DNA from: Nemertoderma westbladi
Taxonomy: Eukaryota; Xenacoelomorpha; Nemertodermatida; Nemertodermatidae
Length of the DNA: 22,643 bases
Assembly: GCA_032718475.1 (NCBI GenBank)
Contig: JAUCBJ010008677.1
Location: 1-22,643 of the forward strand
Direction: 5' to 3'
Shown here piece by piece: positions 1 to 9,756 of this stretch (positions within the stretch are counted from its first letter, which is position 1; each line of letters starts with the position of its first letter). The translations under genes were made by a program, and so were the position numbers. The notes under the pieces are model-generated. The model did not search any database. It had not been told where the DNA came from and saw only the letters and a list, made by a program, of their open reading frames with translations.

Positions 1-1306
1 CCGCTGCCTTTCTTTCTACTTCTGCTTCTGCCATAGCCGCCGCCTTTGCTGCTTTTCTTTCTGCTTCTGCATCTGCCATAGCCGCCGCCTTTGCTGCTTT
101 TCTTTCTGCTTCTGCATCTGCCATAGCCGCCGCCTTTTGTTCCTCTATCCTTCTTTTCTTTATTTGTTCTTCTCGGACTCTAGTGAGACGGAGTTTTTCA
201 TCACATTCAGCTTGGTTTGCAGCTAACATTTCGGCATCGATTGAGTCCAATACAAGCTTGGTTCCTTCACTATTAGGGGAAAGTCCAGACAGCCGTCTCC
301 TCAACTCTTCGTCTCCTAGGAATCGCTGATAGTCGGACAAATAAATGTCGATAGCGTCTCTAGTTCGCGGTTTCTCGGCGGCCTCTTCGCTTTCCGCTTG
401 AGAAAGGGTGACATCAGTTGGTTCTTCATAAGTTGATCTCTCAGCCAGCTGGGATTTCCACTGGGCCGTTTCCTGTACTTTGAGATCTACCCGATGTAGC
501 CAAGTTTTGACAGCAACCTGCAGCGACGTGTCCTGTCTTCTTTTGGAAGTTTCCTCAAAGGCTGAGAGGATTAGTCGTATGCGTAGGGTTCTTTCGCGTA
601 TTTGATATCGCTGCTCTTCCTGCTCTTGAGGTCCGTGAGGTTGTCGAAACAGTTGTTCTTCCAATCGATCCAAAGATCCGAAGAATCCCTGCACATATCC
701 TGCTGCCGACCTCTTCCAAACAGCTGGATCCATTGTATCTTTAGCCACTCCCATCCTGTGTATATCTTCCCAAGTAGCCTCGGACAGATCCAACGGAAGT
801 CCGAGTCCGGGAAAGTTCCATTGTGATTCAACAATAGATATCAATTCTTCCCTGGCGTATCCCGCGTAATTATCTTGGGTCGCTCGCTTATTCTTCGCCC
901 AGTCGGCTTGATGTTCCTCCACCGCAATGAATATAGTAGTTAGCACTGCAGCAGGAAGAGTAAGAAGGGGGTCCGAGTAGACCGTATCAGCCATCTGCAC
1001 TCCATGTTCGGGAGTCAGCTCTACAGTATCCGAACTGCTGGAGCTATCGGGTCGCTGGGAAGTAGGTTCTTGACCAAGATGTTGCTGCGATAGGACAACT
1101 GCCTCTTGGTCCCGTTTTACCTGTGCCCGAGTGCCTATGATGGACCTATGGTGGACTAGCCTAGGGTCTGATACTACTGGAGGGATGACCTTTTTTACAG
1201 TAGGAGGTGAGCCGAACTCCTTTCTTATTCGCTCCACACTCCTATCTGAATCACAGATAGTTGTATCGATCAGACTGTCTGACAGGTTTTGCTGAGTGTC
1301 AGACAT
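1..1306 (-). CDS. Partial hypothetical protein with Ala/Glu-rich coiled-coil repeats, open to window edge
   Basis: An uninterrupted reading frame runs from an ATG at 1306-1304 to the left edge (435 codons, no stop), so the C-terminus lies outside. I do not recognise the family. The N-terminal ~120 residues are polar and Ser/Pro/Gln-rich (starts MSDTQQNLSDSLIDT), probably disordered. A middle part (about residues 125-260) has Trp-containing helical stretches such as EEHQADWAKNKRATQ and DPAVWKRSAAGYVQGFFGSL. A charged region follows, then a basic helix (REEQIKKRRIEEQK) leads into three copies of a 15-residue repeat (KAAAMADAEAERKAA) that reach the edge and probably continue. No signal peptide or membrane segment is visible. 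The charged, helix-rich layout without enzyme motifs could be a retroelement gag-like protein or a host structural protein; no primer-binding site or LTR boundary was found to its right. The frame is certain; the function is unknown. Confidence 0.7.
   Translation of the reverse strand, partial: MSDTQQNLSDSLIDTTICDSDRSVERIRKEFGSPPTVKKVIPPVVSDPRLVHHRSIIGTRAQVKRDQEAVVLSQQHLGQEPTSQRPDSSSSSDTVELTPEHGVQMADTVYSDPLLTLPAAVLTTIFIAVEEHQADWAKNKRATQDNYAGYAREELISIVESQWNFPGLGLPLDLSEATWEDIHRMGVAKDTMDPAVWKRSAAGYVQGFFGSLDRLEEQLFRQPHGPQEQEEQRYQIRERTLRIRLILSAFEETSKRRQDTSLQVAVKTWLHRVDLKVQETAQWKSQLAERSTYEEPTDVTLSQAESEEAAEKPRTRDAIDIYLSDYQRFLGDEELRRRLSGLSPNSEGTKLVLDSIDAEMLAANQAECDEKLRLTRVREEQIKKRRIEEQKAAAMADAEAERKAAKAAAMADAEAERKAAKAAAMAEAEVERKAA
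2..136 (-). repeat. Three 45-nt in-frame tandem repeats within the edge gene
   Basis: Units at 92-136, 47-91 and 2-46 encode KAAAMADAEAERKAA, the same again, and a variant with Asp-to-Glu and Ala-to-Val changes. The first two units are almost identical at the DNA level, which implies recent duplication. Composition predicts a long, continuous, charged alpha helix. The array may continue to the left of the window. Confidence 0.9.
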
Positions 1307-1386
1307 GTTTAGCTATACAGTTGAAGGCTTACTGCTATAGTTACAGTTAAAGCAAGTCTAGTAATTCAGTATGACCACTGGCCTAG

Positions 1387-1660
1387 TACCGGTAATTTAT
1401 TGCAGTATATTAGAATACCGGTATGCACTTATAATATATATAAGTATTGTAAACTAGGTTTGTCACAGAGTACCGGTATATAAATTTAACACAGATGTAT
1501 ATAAATATATAATAGGCCTATCTTGAATACCGGTATACAGCTTACACTTATAGTATATATAAGTATAATTATGAACTAGAATTAATTACAGAGTACCGGT
1601 ATGATTTCAGCTCAAATTTATAGAGATAAATATAATAAGCCTATGGTAAACACCGGTATG
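1387..1660. repeat. Tandem repeat (~112-123 bp) carrying TACCGGTA palindromes
   Basis: Similar blocks start at 1414 and 1526, with a third start at 1649. Each full block contains two copies of the 8-bp palindrome TACCGGTA about 60 bp apart, separated by AT-rich sequence that includes a TATAATATATATAAGTAT-like stretch. Exact palindromes are at 1387, 1416, 1471, 1528 and 1594, with a CACCGGTA variant at 1651. It lies just upstream of the ATG of the minus-strand edge gene, so a promoter role is possible but not shown. Confidence 0.75.
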
Positions 1661-2592
1661 TCAATTATCAATTATTTTAGAATAATTGAATTTCTGAATA
1701 TTTTAGGGTTACTTAGTTACTTTAACTTACTTTATTACCGTTATTTAAGCAGTAGTCCAACTGATAGTGAGACCTAGTTGTTGTATGGCAGGCCTACTAT
1801 TTATAAATCGTTTGAGTTGATTTATAATATTTATATACCCGTTTAAATGGGTTTTTGTCAATATTTGAAATAAATGTTATTATTTCTGGGGGAGTCACTA
1901 CACAGAAGCTGAACGCCTCTCAGTGAAGTGCTATTTATTTGACACTAAAACTGATAATTCTAATTTACCTAAGTTACTTAATTACTACAAATTACTTACG
2001 ATACTGATGAGATTAATTCTCTAATTAAACACAACAAAATATTACGTACGAAATTTTTAGGGTAATTTTACAGGAAGTCTACAAACCAGCCTAACAAAGG
2101 GTTAGAATTCTGGTTATTACAACGGACAGGGTACTACGGTATTTGAAATAATAAGTAGTAGTAAATATATTGTACTGTCCAGATAGGAAAATACCACCGC
2201 CTGACGACCTATAACCGTATCGCTATAGGTACTACGTTATGTATCACGGATTGTTCCTACCCAGAAGCTAATAGAGCTAACGAATGTGCCTATCAACCAC
2301 TTTACAACACAAATATACTGCCTACACTAATTACTTCGGAAAGCACTGTACACTAAACCCTAAATTAGGTACAAGTACTGGTACAACAAATAATCAGTAG
2401 TTAAATATACTTGAACAGTTAAAAGAACCACGGCATCTGCTGGAGTGACCAGAGCACAAAGTCACCAGTCTTTACCTACGCCGAGCAGCCCTGATGTAGT
2501 ACCGGAGTTAATTTAACTATAACGGTATGTATAACAAGCACAATTACTGTAGGAATAAACTTGGGGACATGAATGTTGCGAATAATCGCATA
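1661..2592. other. Non-coding stretch, nothing recognised
   Basis: AT-rich sequence without a convincing reading frame, RNA gene or repeat boundary. I looked for an LTR end and a tRNA-complementary primer-binding site that would belong to the minus-strand edge gene and saw none. Confidence 0.4.
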
Positions 2593-3168
2593 AACTCTGA
2601 ATAATAAATATTACGCTACCCGTACAGAATACTCAAACAAAATACAAACTAAACGCTGGCAGACTACTATCAAGCCTAAACAAACTACAGTATGTGCAGA
2701 TTCTGAAACTGTTAGTTAGTATGCGTTCTAACACGGTAGTACGACTTACTCTTTAAGAGGGGATTGACCTTACCGCATATGGCTGCCCCAACTTACTAAC
2801 GGCACTTTATCAGACCAACTCTACACACGCAGCAATCCCTTCAGGCCTAAGAATAGCTAGACAACAATCCAGCCTACAAAATATTTGAGTAATAACTATT
2901 ACGGTACCTGAACAGACCACACAAACAAACACAGGCTAAAACACTGGCAGACTACGATCAAGCCTAAATAAACTACAGTATATGCAGACTCTGAAACTGT
3001 TAGTTAGTATGCGTTCTAACACGGTAGTACGACTTATTCTTTAAGAGGGGATTGACCTTACCGCATATGGCTGCCCCAACTTACTAACGGCACTTTATCA
3101 GACAAACTCTACACACGCCGTAATCTCTCCAAACTCAACACAGTCAGACAGCAGTTCAGCCTACAATT
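2593..3168. repeat. 288-bp tandem duplication, two copies
   Basis: Two head-to-tail copies, about 2593-2880 and 2881-3168, line up with a constant offset of 288 bp (for example ACGGTAGTACGACTTA at 2733 and its counterpart at 3021). The central ~130 bp (2700-2830 versus 2988-3118) differ at only a few positions; the flanks are more diverged. No open frame spans them. Confidence 0.85.
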
Positions 3169-4671
3169 ACTTGCACAATTTGAGCAGACTTACACGTCTT
3201 CAGCTCAATATTAACTTACTAGGAAATAAAACCGACAGAAATAAGTAAGCTCCAAAAGAAACAAGGGGTGTACAGTCCCTAATCTCTTAAACAGCCTACC
3301 GGTATACAATAATCAAAATCGAATAATACTAAATGTACTTGTACAGCAGTACCGGTACCGGTGATGACAGTTAGGCCTACTGACCTACAGAAGTACCGGT
3401 TCAGTTTTACCAGTCACTACGGTATTTTGCAACCTTATTGCCTACTGCAATAATATTATAAACTGTTACTGTTCGCGCTTTTGAAGACCTTTAGCAGTTT
3501 AACCTGCCAAAATTTATATGTCTTTTAGTTAATTAAAACACCTTTAGCATACGACAATATTTTATGCTAATACGCAAAACATTAGCCGAAGTCAGCCCAT
3601 GCGCGATCATTCACCCGATGGATCTACACCCGGGAGGCTGAATTCGGATGCTTAAATTTTATTATTGCAGTGTAAGGTTGCAGCGTAAACTTACTGTATT
3701 ATTCGACAGATCGTTAATAATTAATTCCTGACAGATATTATTGGCTTTCGGGAAATATTAACAGTTCCTTTAGGACGTGGCGCTCTATCTATTTAAACAG
3801 AACTAAGACTTATACTAAAACGCAACGATACCGCTTATGATTAAAGTATAAAGCGTATTCTTTAGGAAATACTTTGTTACCAATCACAATCATACACACT
3901 ATTCTGCCGACCGTCAGTATATTTGATCACACATAAAGAGAGCAGCAATTGACTCATGTAGGGTCTGCTAAATAACATTAGATTCAATACACACCACATT
4001 AATATAAATCGCAATTGTTATGTATAGCCGGTCTCTCTAACCTGTAGTGTATCAAGAAAATTGGGAAATTTGGGTGATTTATCCGTATTATCCAAAGAGC
4101 AATATTTCCATCAACAAATAGGTACAATTAATAACTGACGGTAAATAACAGTACAAACAATATAATTAATAGTGAGTTAAGATTGATTAGTTAAGTTAAG
4201 ATTCGTGAGGTTCGTTAGTTAGGTAACAGTTTATACTTTCGATAATTTAAGCAGTTTTACTAGAGTTCTTCCCAAAAGCCGGTGTTATGGCGAAAATGGG
4301 AACACAACAACAGAATCATATAAAATCATATGACTACTACCACTATACGAGTATACCAAAAACTCTTATTCCCCGAAGCTCCCGTCCAACACAGAGGATG
4401 AGCAGTGAGATAGGAAATTCAGTTCAGTAGCGCTGGGATAGGTCGAAATCAACGCCCACGCAAATTCTATTGGCCGACACGGACAGCAAGGCTTAGGCAA
4501 CCTCCCTACACTGGTTGGCCGATTAAACTGAGCCCAGATATCTCCACACAGCACATCAGCCAATAAGCTGGTAGCTTGCACTATTTTAGTTATAAATCCC
4601 TTTGAGAGTATTCTAGCGACCGGGGGGGAACTGGCCAGCAAAGGCAAACGTATCAGTTATCCCACAAAAGC
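3169..4671. other. Non-coding stretch with scattered TACCGGTA sites
   Basis: No supportable gene. TACCGGTA occurs at 3297 and 3350 (the latter overlapping a second TACCGGT) and a TACCGGTT variant at 3394. Short frames around 4366-4810 have no family resemblance and partly translate the neighbouring trinucleotide repeat. Confidence 0.4.
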
Positions 4672-4717
4672 TTTTACAAATTGACACTGTTAGGGGGTGG
4701 GTCAATTTATGCAAATA

Positions 4718-4765
4718 GTTGTCGTCGTCGTCGTTGTCGTCGTCGTCGTCGTTGTCGTCGTCGTT
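4718..4765 (+). repeat. (GTC)n/(GTT) trinucleotide microsatellite
   Basis: About sixteen triplets of GTC with interspersed GTT, directly before the first satellite unit. The same position in the second copy (12143-12184) also holds such a run with different triplet order, so it is part of the element rather than a chance microsatellite. Confidence 0.9.
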
Positions 4766-6024
4766 ACGATTTTGACATGCTAATAACTTTGTCGGATTTA
4801 AAGCTGCCAAGTTGAAAATTTGTAGGTATCAATATGAGCAAAAGTTGAGATTTTTGAGAGACTTTCAGACACCATCAGTGCAATGGTCTCCTGCTAGAGG
4901 GCCACATGTCTAAACATTAAATGCCCTCCCATTTCTTTGCTTTTAATCCGTTTAAGCTGAAACTTGGCAGATATGTATTAGACCATTAGCTGTGACTTTC
5001 AAAGGAGGCGAATCCATCTGCAGTTCTCCAGTCTGCCGCTAGAGGGCCAAAGGTCTGAAAGTGAAATCGTTGTCGTCGTTACGATTTTGACATGCTAATA
5101 ACTTTGTCGGATTTAAAGCTGCCAAGTTGAAAATTTGTAGGTATCAATATGAGCTAAAGTTGAGATTTTTGAGAGACTTTCAGACACCATCAGTGCAATG
5201 GTCTCCCGCTAGAGGGCCACATGTCTAAACATTAAATGCCCTCCCATTTCTTTGTTTTTAATCCGTTTAAGCTGAAATTTGGCAGATATGTATTAGACCA
5301 TTAGCTGTGACTTTCAAAGGAGGCGAATCCATCTGCAGTTCTCCAGTCTGCCGCTAGAGGGCCAAAGGTCTGAAAGTGAAATCGTTGTCGTCGTTACGAT
5401 TTTGACATGCTAATAACTTTGTCGGATTTAAAGCTGCCAAGTTGAAAATTTGTAGGTATCAATATGAGCTAAAGTTGAGATTTTTGAGAGACTTTCAGAC
5501 ACCATCAGTGCAATGGTCTCCCGCTAGAGGGCCACATGTCTAAACATTAAATGCCCTCCCATTTCTTTGCTTTTAATCCGTTTAAGCTGAAACTTGGCAG
5601 ATATATTATTATTATTATTATTATTATATTATTAGACCATTAGCTGTGACTTTCAAAGGAGGCGAATCCATCTGCAGTTCTCCAGTCTGCCGCTAGAGGG
5701 CCAAATGTCTGAAAGTGAAATCGTTGTCGTCGTTATGATATTGACATGCTTATAACTTTGTCGAATTTAAAGCTGCCAAGTTGAAAATTTGTTTTGTTGA
5801 AAATCAGTTCAACAGTCACCCGCTATAGGACTACTTTATACGACGAAATTTCTGAAAGTGAGATCCGTCTCTCATTTCGTTATCCGTTATTCAAGATGAA
5901 ACTTGGCCGATGTACGTATGTACTATTCATCCATAGGCTGTGTCTTTGTGGGGCTGGAGACCCTAATCCATCTTCAGTTCTCACTATACCGCTAGAGTCA
6001 GAAATGTCTGAATAGAAATGAAAG
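4761..6024 (+). repeat. Satellite array: four ~315-bp units plus one diverged partial unit
   Basis: Units start at TCGTTACGAT at 4761, 5076 and 5391 (period exactly 315 bp) and at a variant at 5730; the longer third interval contains a TTA-repeat insertion at about 5603-5635. After ~5790 a strongly diverged unit can still be followed to ~6024 (AAGATGAAACTTGGCCGAT, CCGCTAGAGTCAG). Each unit is itself a dimer: two halves of ~145 and ~170 bp, each starting at CCGCTAGAGGGCCA and sharing a GTTTAAGCTGAAACTTGGCA-like / ATTTAAAGCTGCCAAGTTGA-like block. The first three units are nearly identical, implying recent amplification or homogenisation. Confidence 0.9.
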
Positions 6025-6135
6025 AGGTAAAAAGTGAATAGGCGAAATCTGCTTAAAATTTGCTAATACAGTAATACTTTCGAATTAGTACTTAAATTAA
6101 ATTTAAGTCACGTGCTGCGCGAAGGCCCCACTTCG

Positions 6136-6280
6136 TGTACTGTATAACGTAAGGTAATTGTGATAGGGAAAATACTTCTCCCAACCTTATAACCCAACCT
6201 GCACCCTATATTTGTACTTTAGATTGACAGCTAACTCGGTGTACTTTCCCTATCACAATTACCTTACGTTATACAGTACA
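6136..6280. mobile_element. 145-bp hairpin (fold-back/MITE-like) element
   Basis: Perfect 36-bp inverted arms, 6136-6171 and 6245-6280, begin TGTACTGTATAACGTAAGG and enclose a 73-bp loop. Perfect long arms in neutral DNA suggest a recent fold-back insertion. Its left arm touches the CACTTCGTG end of the satellite-bearing element. No clear target-site duplication was seen, so the exact ends and the superfamily are uncertain. Confidence 0.65.
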
Positions 6281-7896
6281 TACATACACGTTAACCTTTC
6301 TGGGATTCACCTACCAGGTATTCCCCTTTAAAACTTATATATATAGACCCCCACCTTTTCCTGTTAGTTGCCAGTACATAGTCTGATGCAGACCGGTAGG
6401 TCGAAAACGTTTACTATTGTATCTTTATCTAATATAATATAACCAGCTAAAGACCCTCAATACTTTATTTTTTCTATCATCTTTACACGTGTCTAATTGT
6501 TGCAGTCAAAACTAATGGCAAATGGCACTGTATGTCATTGATTGTGCGTGCAGTATGTGTACTGTGCCTTGTAACGGCATATAATGGAATATCATACGTA
6601 ATTTCTCAGTGCATCCAACAAAAAAGGTACGATATGTGTATCGCACGGGATGATATCGTATTTCCTGGGCATGTCATCTGGCATGACGCAACATACCACG
6701 GAAGGCGATGTTGTTATGGGCAAGTTATGGTAGGGCTACATGCAAATGCATGTGATAGAATTGCAGAGGGAGACATGGCAGTACATGAAACGGCGTGGTG
6801 AGCGCATAGCATACAGGGATATTGAAAAAAATTGAAAATATAGGATAGGACAAAACGGGGACTGCCCGCCAATCTCATCAATAAAAGTTCAATACCCGCC
6901 CATTTTGTGAAAAATATTTTGATTTAACACACACCGTCTGATTGAACCAATGGTTCAGAAAGAAAATCCCAGTTTGTGAATAAATGTTGGTTTAGTATTG
7001 TTTTATTTCGTTCACATCATTTGAACAATAATGGTACAGATTAACTAGAGATAGAAATAGAATAAGAGTAAATTAAACAACAAAATAAAGCACAAACAAC
7101 AACCCCACCTCGTAGTATTATGTTGGGTGCTCGCTAATGTATTGTAGCGCACACTCGTCATGCGGCCAACACCAATATTCAGTACCTAAAATTTTACAAT
7201 ATTTCCTCCCATTAGTTCTATAATGTATAAAGTATATCATGATTGTTTTTACAGACTTTATATAATTAATCCTTACAGTAGAATAAATTATTGTGATAAT
7301 TTGCACAAAGAAATGCTAACTAATTACTACTTACACAAACTGGAAGTTGTTTTCTCCTTTCCCACATTTACATAAATGTCTCATGGTCTACTTTGTTCTA
7401 AAGTACAGATACGGGGGGTAAATGTTATAAAAAAAGAATCCTACCCGGTGTAAAATCTACTCAAAAAAATAAAGCTAATGACGAGCTTGTGACCTGTGAT
7501 ATTGACTCTCTTCATTGTTTTGATTAGAATAGCCTGCCACTTTAACCTGCTCATTTTCCCTAATTGATAATAAAAACTTTTGAATCGCCTAGATGGGATA
7601 TTTGCCTGACTCTTGAAATTGCATAAATTTGATTGCTAGTGGATATAATTTTATGTATAATTGTAGTTCAGACAAACAGGGAATGCTAATGGCTTCTAGC
7701 ATTACCGGAGATACAGTACTTATAAATATTACTATTGTGATAACTAATCATTTAATATTAATTGATTATTTATATTTCCTACCGGAATTTGTTTACAAAT
7801 TGCGAGGATCTAAGATACAATATACATTCGTGTGTATACTTGTCGCAGTTAGTAAATAAAAAACTGACCAATAACGCATTTACACAATACACAGCA
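6281..7896. other. Non-coding stretch, no supported gene
   Basis: AT-rich. A frame at 6532-6801 (89 codons, ATG start, hydrophobic N-terminus MSLIVRAVCVLCLVTAYN, several Cys) could mimic a small secreted protein, but nothing else supports it. Other short frames here have low complexity. No tRNA-like internal promoter boxes were seen. Confidence 0.35.
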
Positions 7897-7902
7897 CACC
7901 TC
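7897..7902. repeat. Left target-site duplication (CACCTC)
   Basis: CACCTC directly precedes the TIR start TATGGTGGCCC at 7903 and is repeated exactly after the right TIR at 11926-11931. Confidence 0.9.
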
Positions 7903-8260
7903 TATGGTGGCCCATCAGTATCATAAAAAATAAAAAAACAACAATAATGTGTTTGGCAACCTTAAATAATATAATTAATATAAATATTATTGATACGATT
8001 CGCCCATGGCCCATCAGTATCACAATAAAATTAAAAAATAAATCGCTGATACTCTTCGTTCACTGTAACTGTAAACAAAAGCAGTTGATACTATTCGGCC
8101 AGCGACAGTGAATTTTATAAAAAACGCATAAAACGATTCCTGGCCGAAAAATATCATCTCCCTTCAAATTTAGACTATGTGGCCGAATAGTATCAACTGA
8201 GTCAGTCAATCAGTCAGTTATCTACAGTACAGCAGTACCGGTAGTCATCTTCATACAGCA
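7903..8260 (+). repeat. Left terminal inverted repeat with subterminal motif array
   Basis: It matches the reverse complement of 11563-11925 with scattered mismatches and small indels. Internal repeats: TGGCCCATCAGTATCA at 7908-7923 and again at 8007-8022, and a nested inverted pair, CAGTTGATACTATTCGGCCA (8082-8101) against its complement (8180-8199). A recurring GATACT/AGTATC core in these blocks looks like a set of transposase-binding sites (inference). Confidence 0.9.
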
Positions 8261-8518
8261 GCACGGTCTGAAGGCACAAGGTAGCTAGCGGCCATGGCTA
8301 GCTGTCCTGTAGCCTGTGTACTGGACGCGGACGGTACAGACAGTAGCCTACCAACAGCAGCAGAGCAGTACTGGCAGACAGGTAACACTCCGTAACTGTC
8401 TTAGCAGCTTAGCTAGGCCTGCAGTCTAGGCTTATATTTTAGTTTGTAGTTTTAATAAACCTACCTGGCCGAGGCCTGATATCTGAATATCGCATTCCGG
8501 CATTTAGTTTTCCTTGTT

Positions 8519-9756
8519 ATGGCATCCTCCAAACCGGTACAAGCGTTTACAGACTGGAAGAACGATGTTTTTCTGAATAGTGCTCTGAAGTTATATGTTA
8601 AGCAAAACTTTAAGAAACGGGAAATACTCAGCTATATGGAACGGGATATCTCTGAATATTGCTGGGGTATGCCTACTCCAGTACTCTGAGTCGACGTTTG
8701 TCCTACTTCAAGATTTCTTATTCTGGCGATTGCAATGTAGAAGATGTAGTTGCTGCGGTAAAAGAAGAACTAGAAGGTCCATCTCAACATCTCGGATACA
8801 GGGCAATGCATAAAGTGTTGCGCAGAAAGTATGATCTAGATGTTACAAGGGATATTGTAGCTGAGGTCCTACGCGCCATTGATCCAGAAGGTGTTGAACA
8901 AAGAATACCCCGATTTAAGAAAAAACATATTAAGACTCATTTTTATTCCGATGGTTCATTGTATCTACTCAGTCTAGATGGGCACGATAAAATGTGCGGT
9001 TTTCAGAACAGTACATTTCCCTTGTGTGTATATGGGGCATTGGATACGTTTTCTCGCAAAGTTTTACAAATTTCTGTTGTATTTTCTAATTCGGACCCAC
9101 TAGTAATTGGAAAGTTATATTATGATATGCTAAAGAAATCAAACCAACTACCTATCTTTCTTCGCTGTGATCGAGGCTCGGAAACGGGGAAAATGACTAC
9201 TATACATTCCATTATGATAGCGAAACAAGGTTTGTTTGAAGATCCTACAGATTCGGTTATCTATGGTCCATCTACAAGTAACAAGATAGAAAGATGGTGG
9301 AAAGAGCTCCATGAGCGTATGGAACAGTATTTTAAGGAACAGCTTAGAGATCTACTGAGATCTAATATATACAACCCTCATAGCGATTTAGATAGATTAC
9401 TGATGGCATATATTTATATACCGATTTTGCAGCGTGAGTGTAATGCCTTCGCTGACAATTGGAACTGTCACCGTATTCGACAGCAAAAGATACAGCTACC
9501 TACAGGGATCCCTAACCACATATATGATTTTCCCGAGGAGTATGGTGGAAAGAGCTGCGGATTGCCGTTTTGTGCATCAGATTTAGACGAGGTCGCCACT
9601 GAACTCAATGTTAAAGATTACAATATCAATGCATATATGCCACAAGAGTTGAAGGATAAGTGCTTAGAGTTACTTCGTTGTAACCCTTGGCAAATTAGAA
9701 GCAGCGATGCCAATGCGGCTTTTGTATTGCTTAAACACTCAATTAACCTACGTTAA
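8519..9756 (+). pseudogene. DDE transposase, rve/IS3EU-like, one frame break
   Basis: It would cut and join the transposon ends. The ATG at 8519 opens a 56-codon frame (MASSKPVQAFTDWKNDV...) with a helical KREILSYMERDI segment; this runs into a TGA at 8687. The homologous continuation lies in another frame, open from 8659 to the TAA at 9754. The two frames meet at the GGGG run at 8667-8670, so a single-base slip explains the break; splicing does not, as the only candidate intron is 15 bp. The long frame (365 codons) shows an IS3-type helix-turn-helix (GYRAMHKVLRRKY, residues 46-58), then the integrase fold with the catalytic triad: D107 (LSLDGHDKM), D171 (LRCDRGSET) and E211 (SNKIERWWKELH). 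All three acidic residues are intact. A basic, Trp-containing C-terminus follows. AATAAA signals lie at 9861 and 9946. If the G-run is a sequencing error, the gene is intact. Confidence 0.87.

Larger units (their letters stand above)
4672..6137 (+). mobile_element. Satellite-bearing non-autonomous element, copy 1 ('pearl'/BIV160-like), 5'-truncated
   Basis: It begins with AATTGACACTGTTAGGGGG, shared with the copy at 12105, then has a GTC/GTT microsatellite, a tandem array of ~315-bp units, and ends with a GTGCTGCGCGAAG...CCCCACTTCGTGTA motif (6112-6139) that also ends the second copy at ~12563-12590. The outer ~25 bp of the left inverted repeat seen in the second copy are missing here. It encodes no protein. 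The layout (microsatellite plus tandem core inside a mobile element) resembles pearl/BIV160-type non-autonomous elements reported in molluscs; the assignment is by architecture only. Confidence 0.6.

Noticed and set aside
571-834. Short frames on both strands within 571-834
   Set aside because: They are out-of-frame shadows of the long minus-strand frame that runs 1306 to 1.
1307-3600. Possible LTR upstream of the minus-strand edge gene
   Set aside because: Tandem repeats there are reminiscent of U3 regions, but no TG...CA boundary, second copy or tRNA-complementary primer site was found.
6532-6801. 89-codon frame with a signal-peptide-like start and several Cys
   Set aside because: No family resemblance, no repeated Cys spacing and no supporting context; a frame of this size is expected by chance on occasion.
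8664-8683. A 15-bp intron (GTATGC...CCAG) joining the transposase frames
   Set aside because: Far below the minimum length for spliceosomal introns; a one-base slip in GGGG is simpler.
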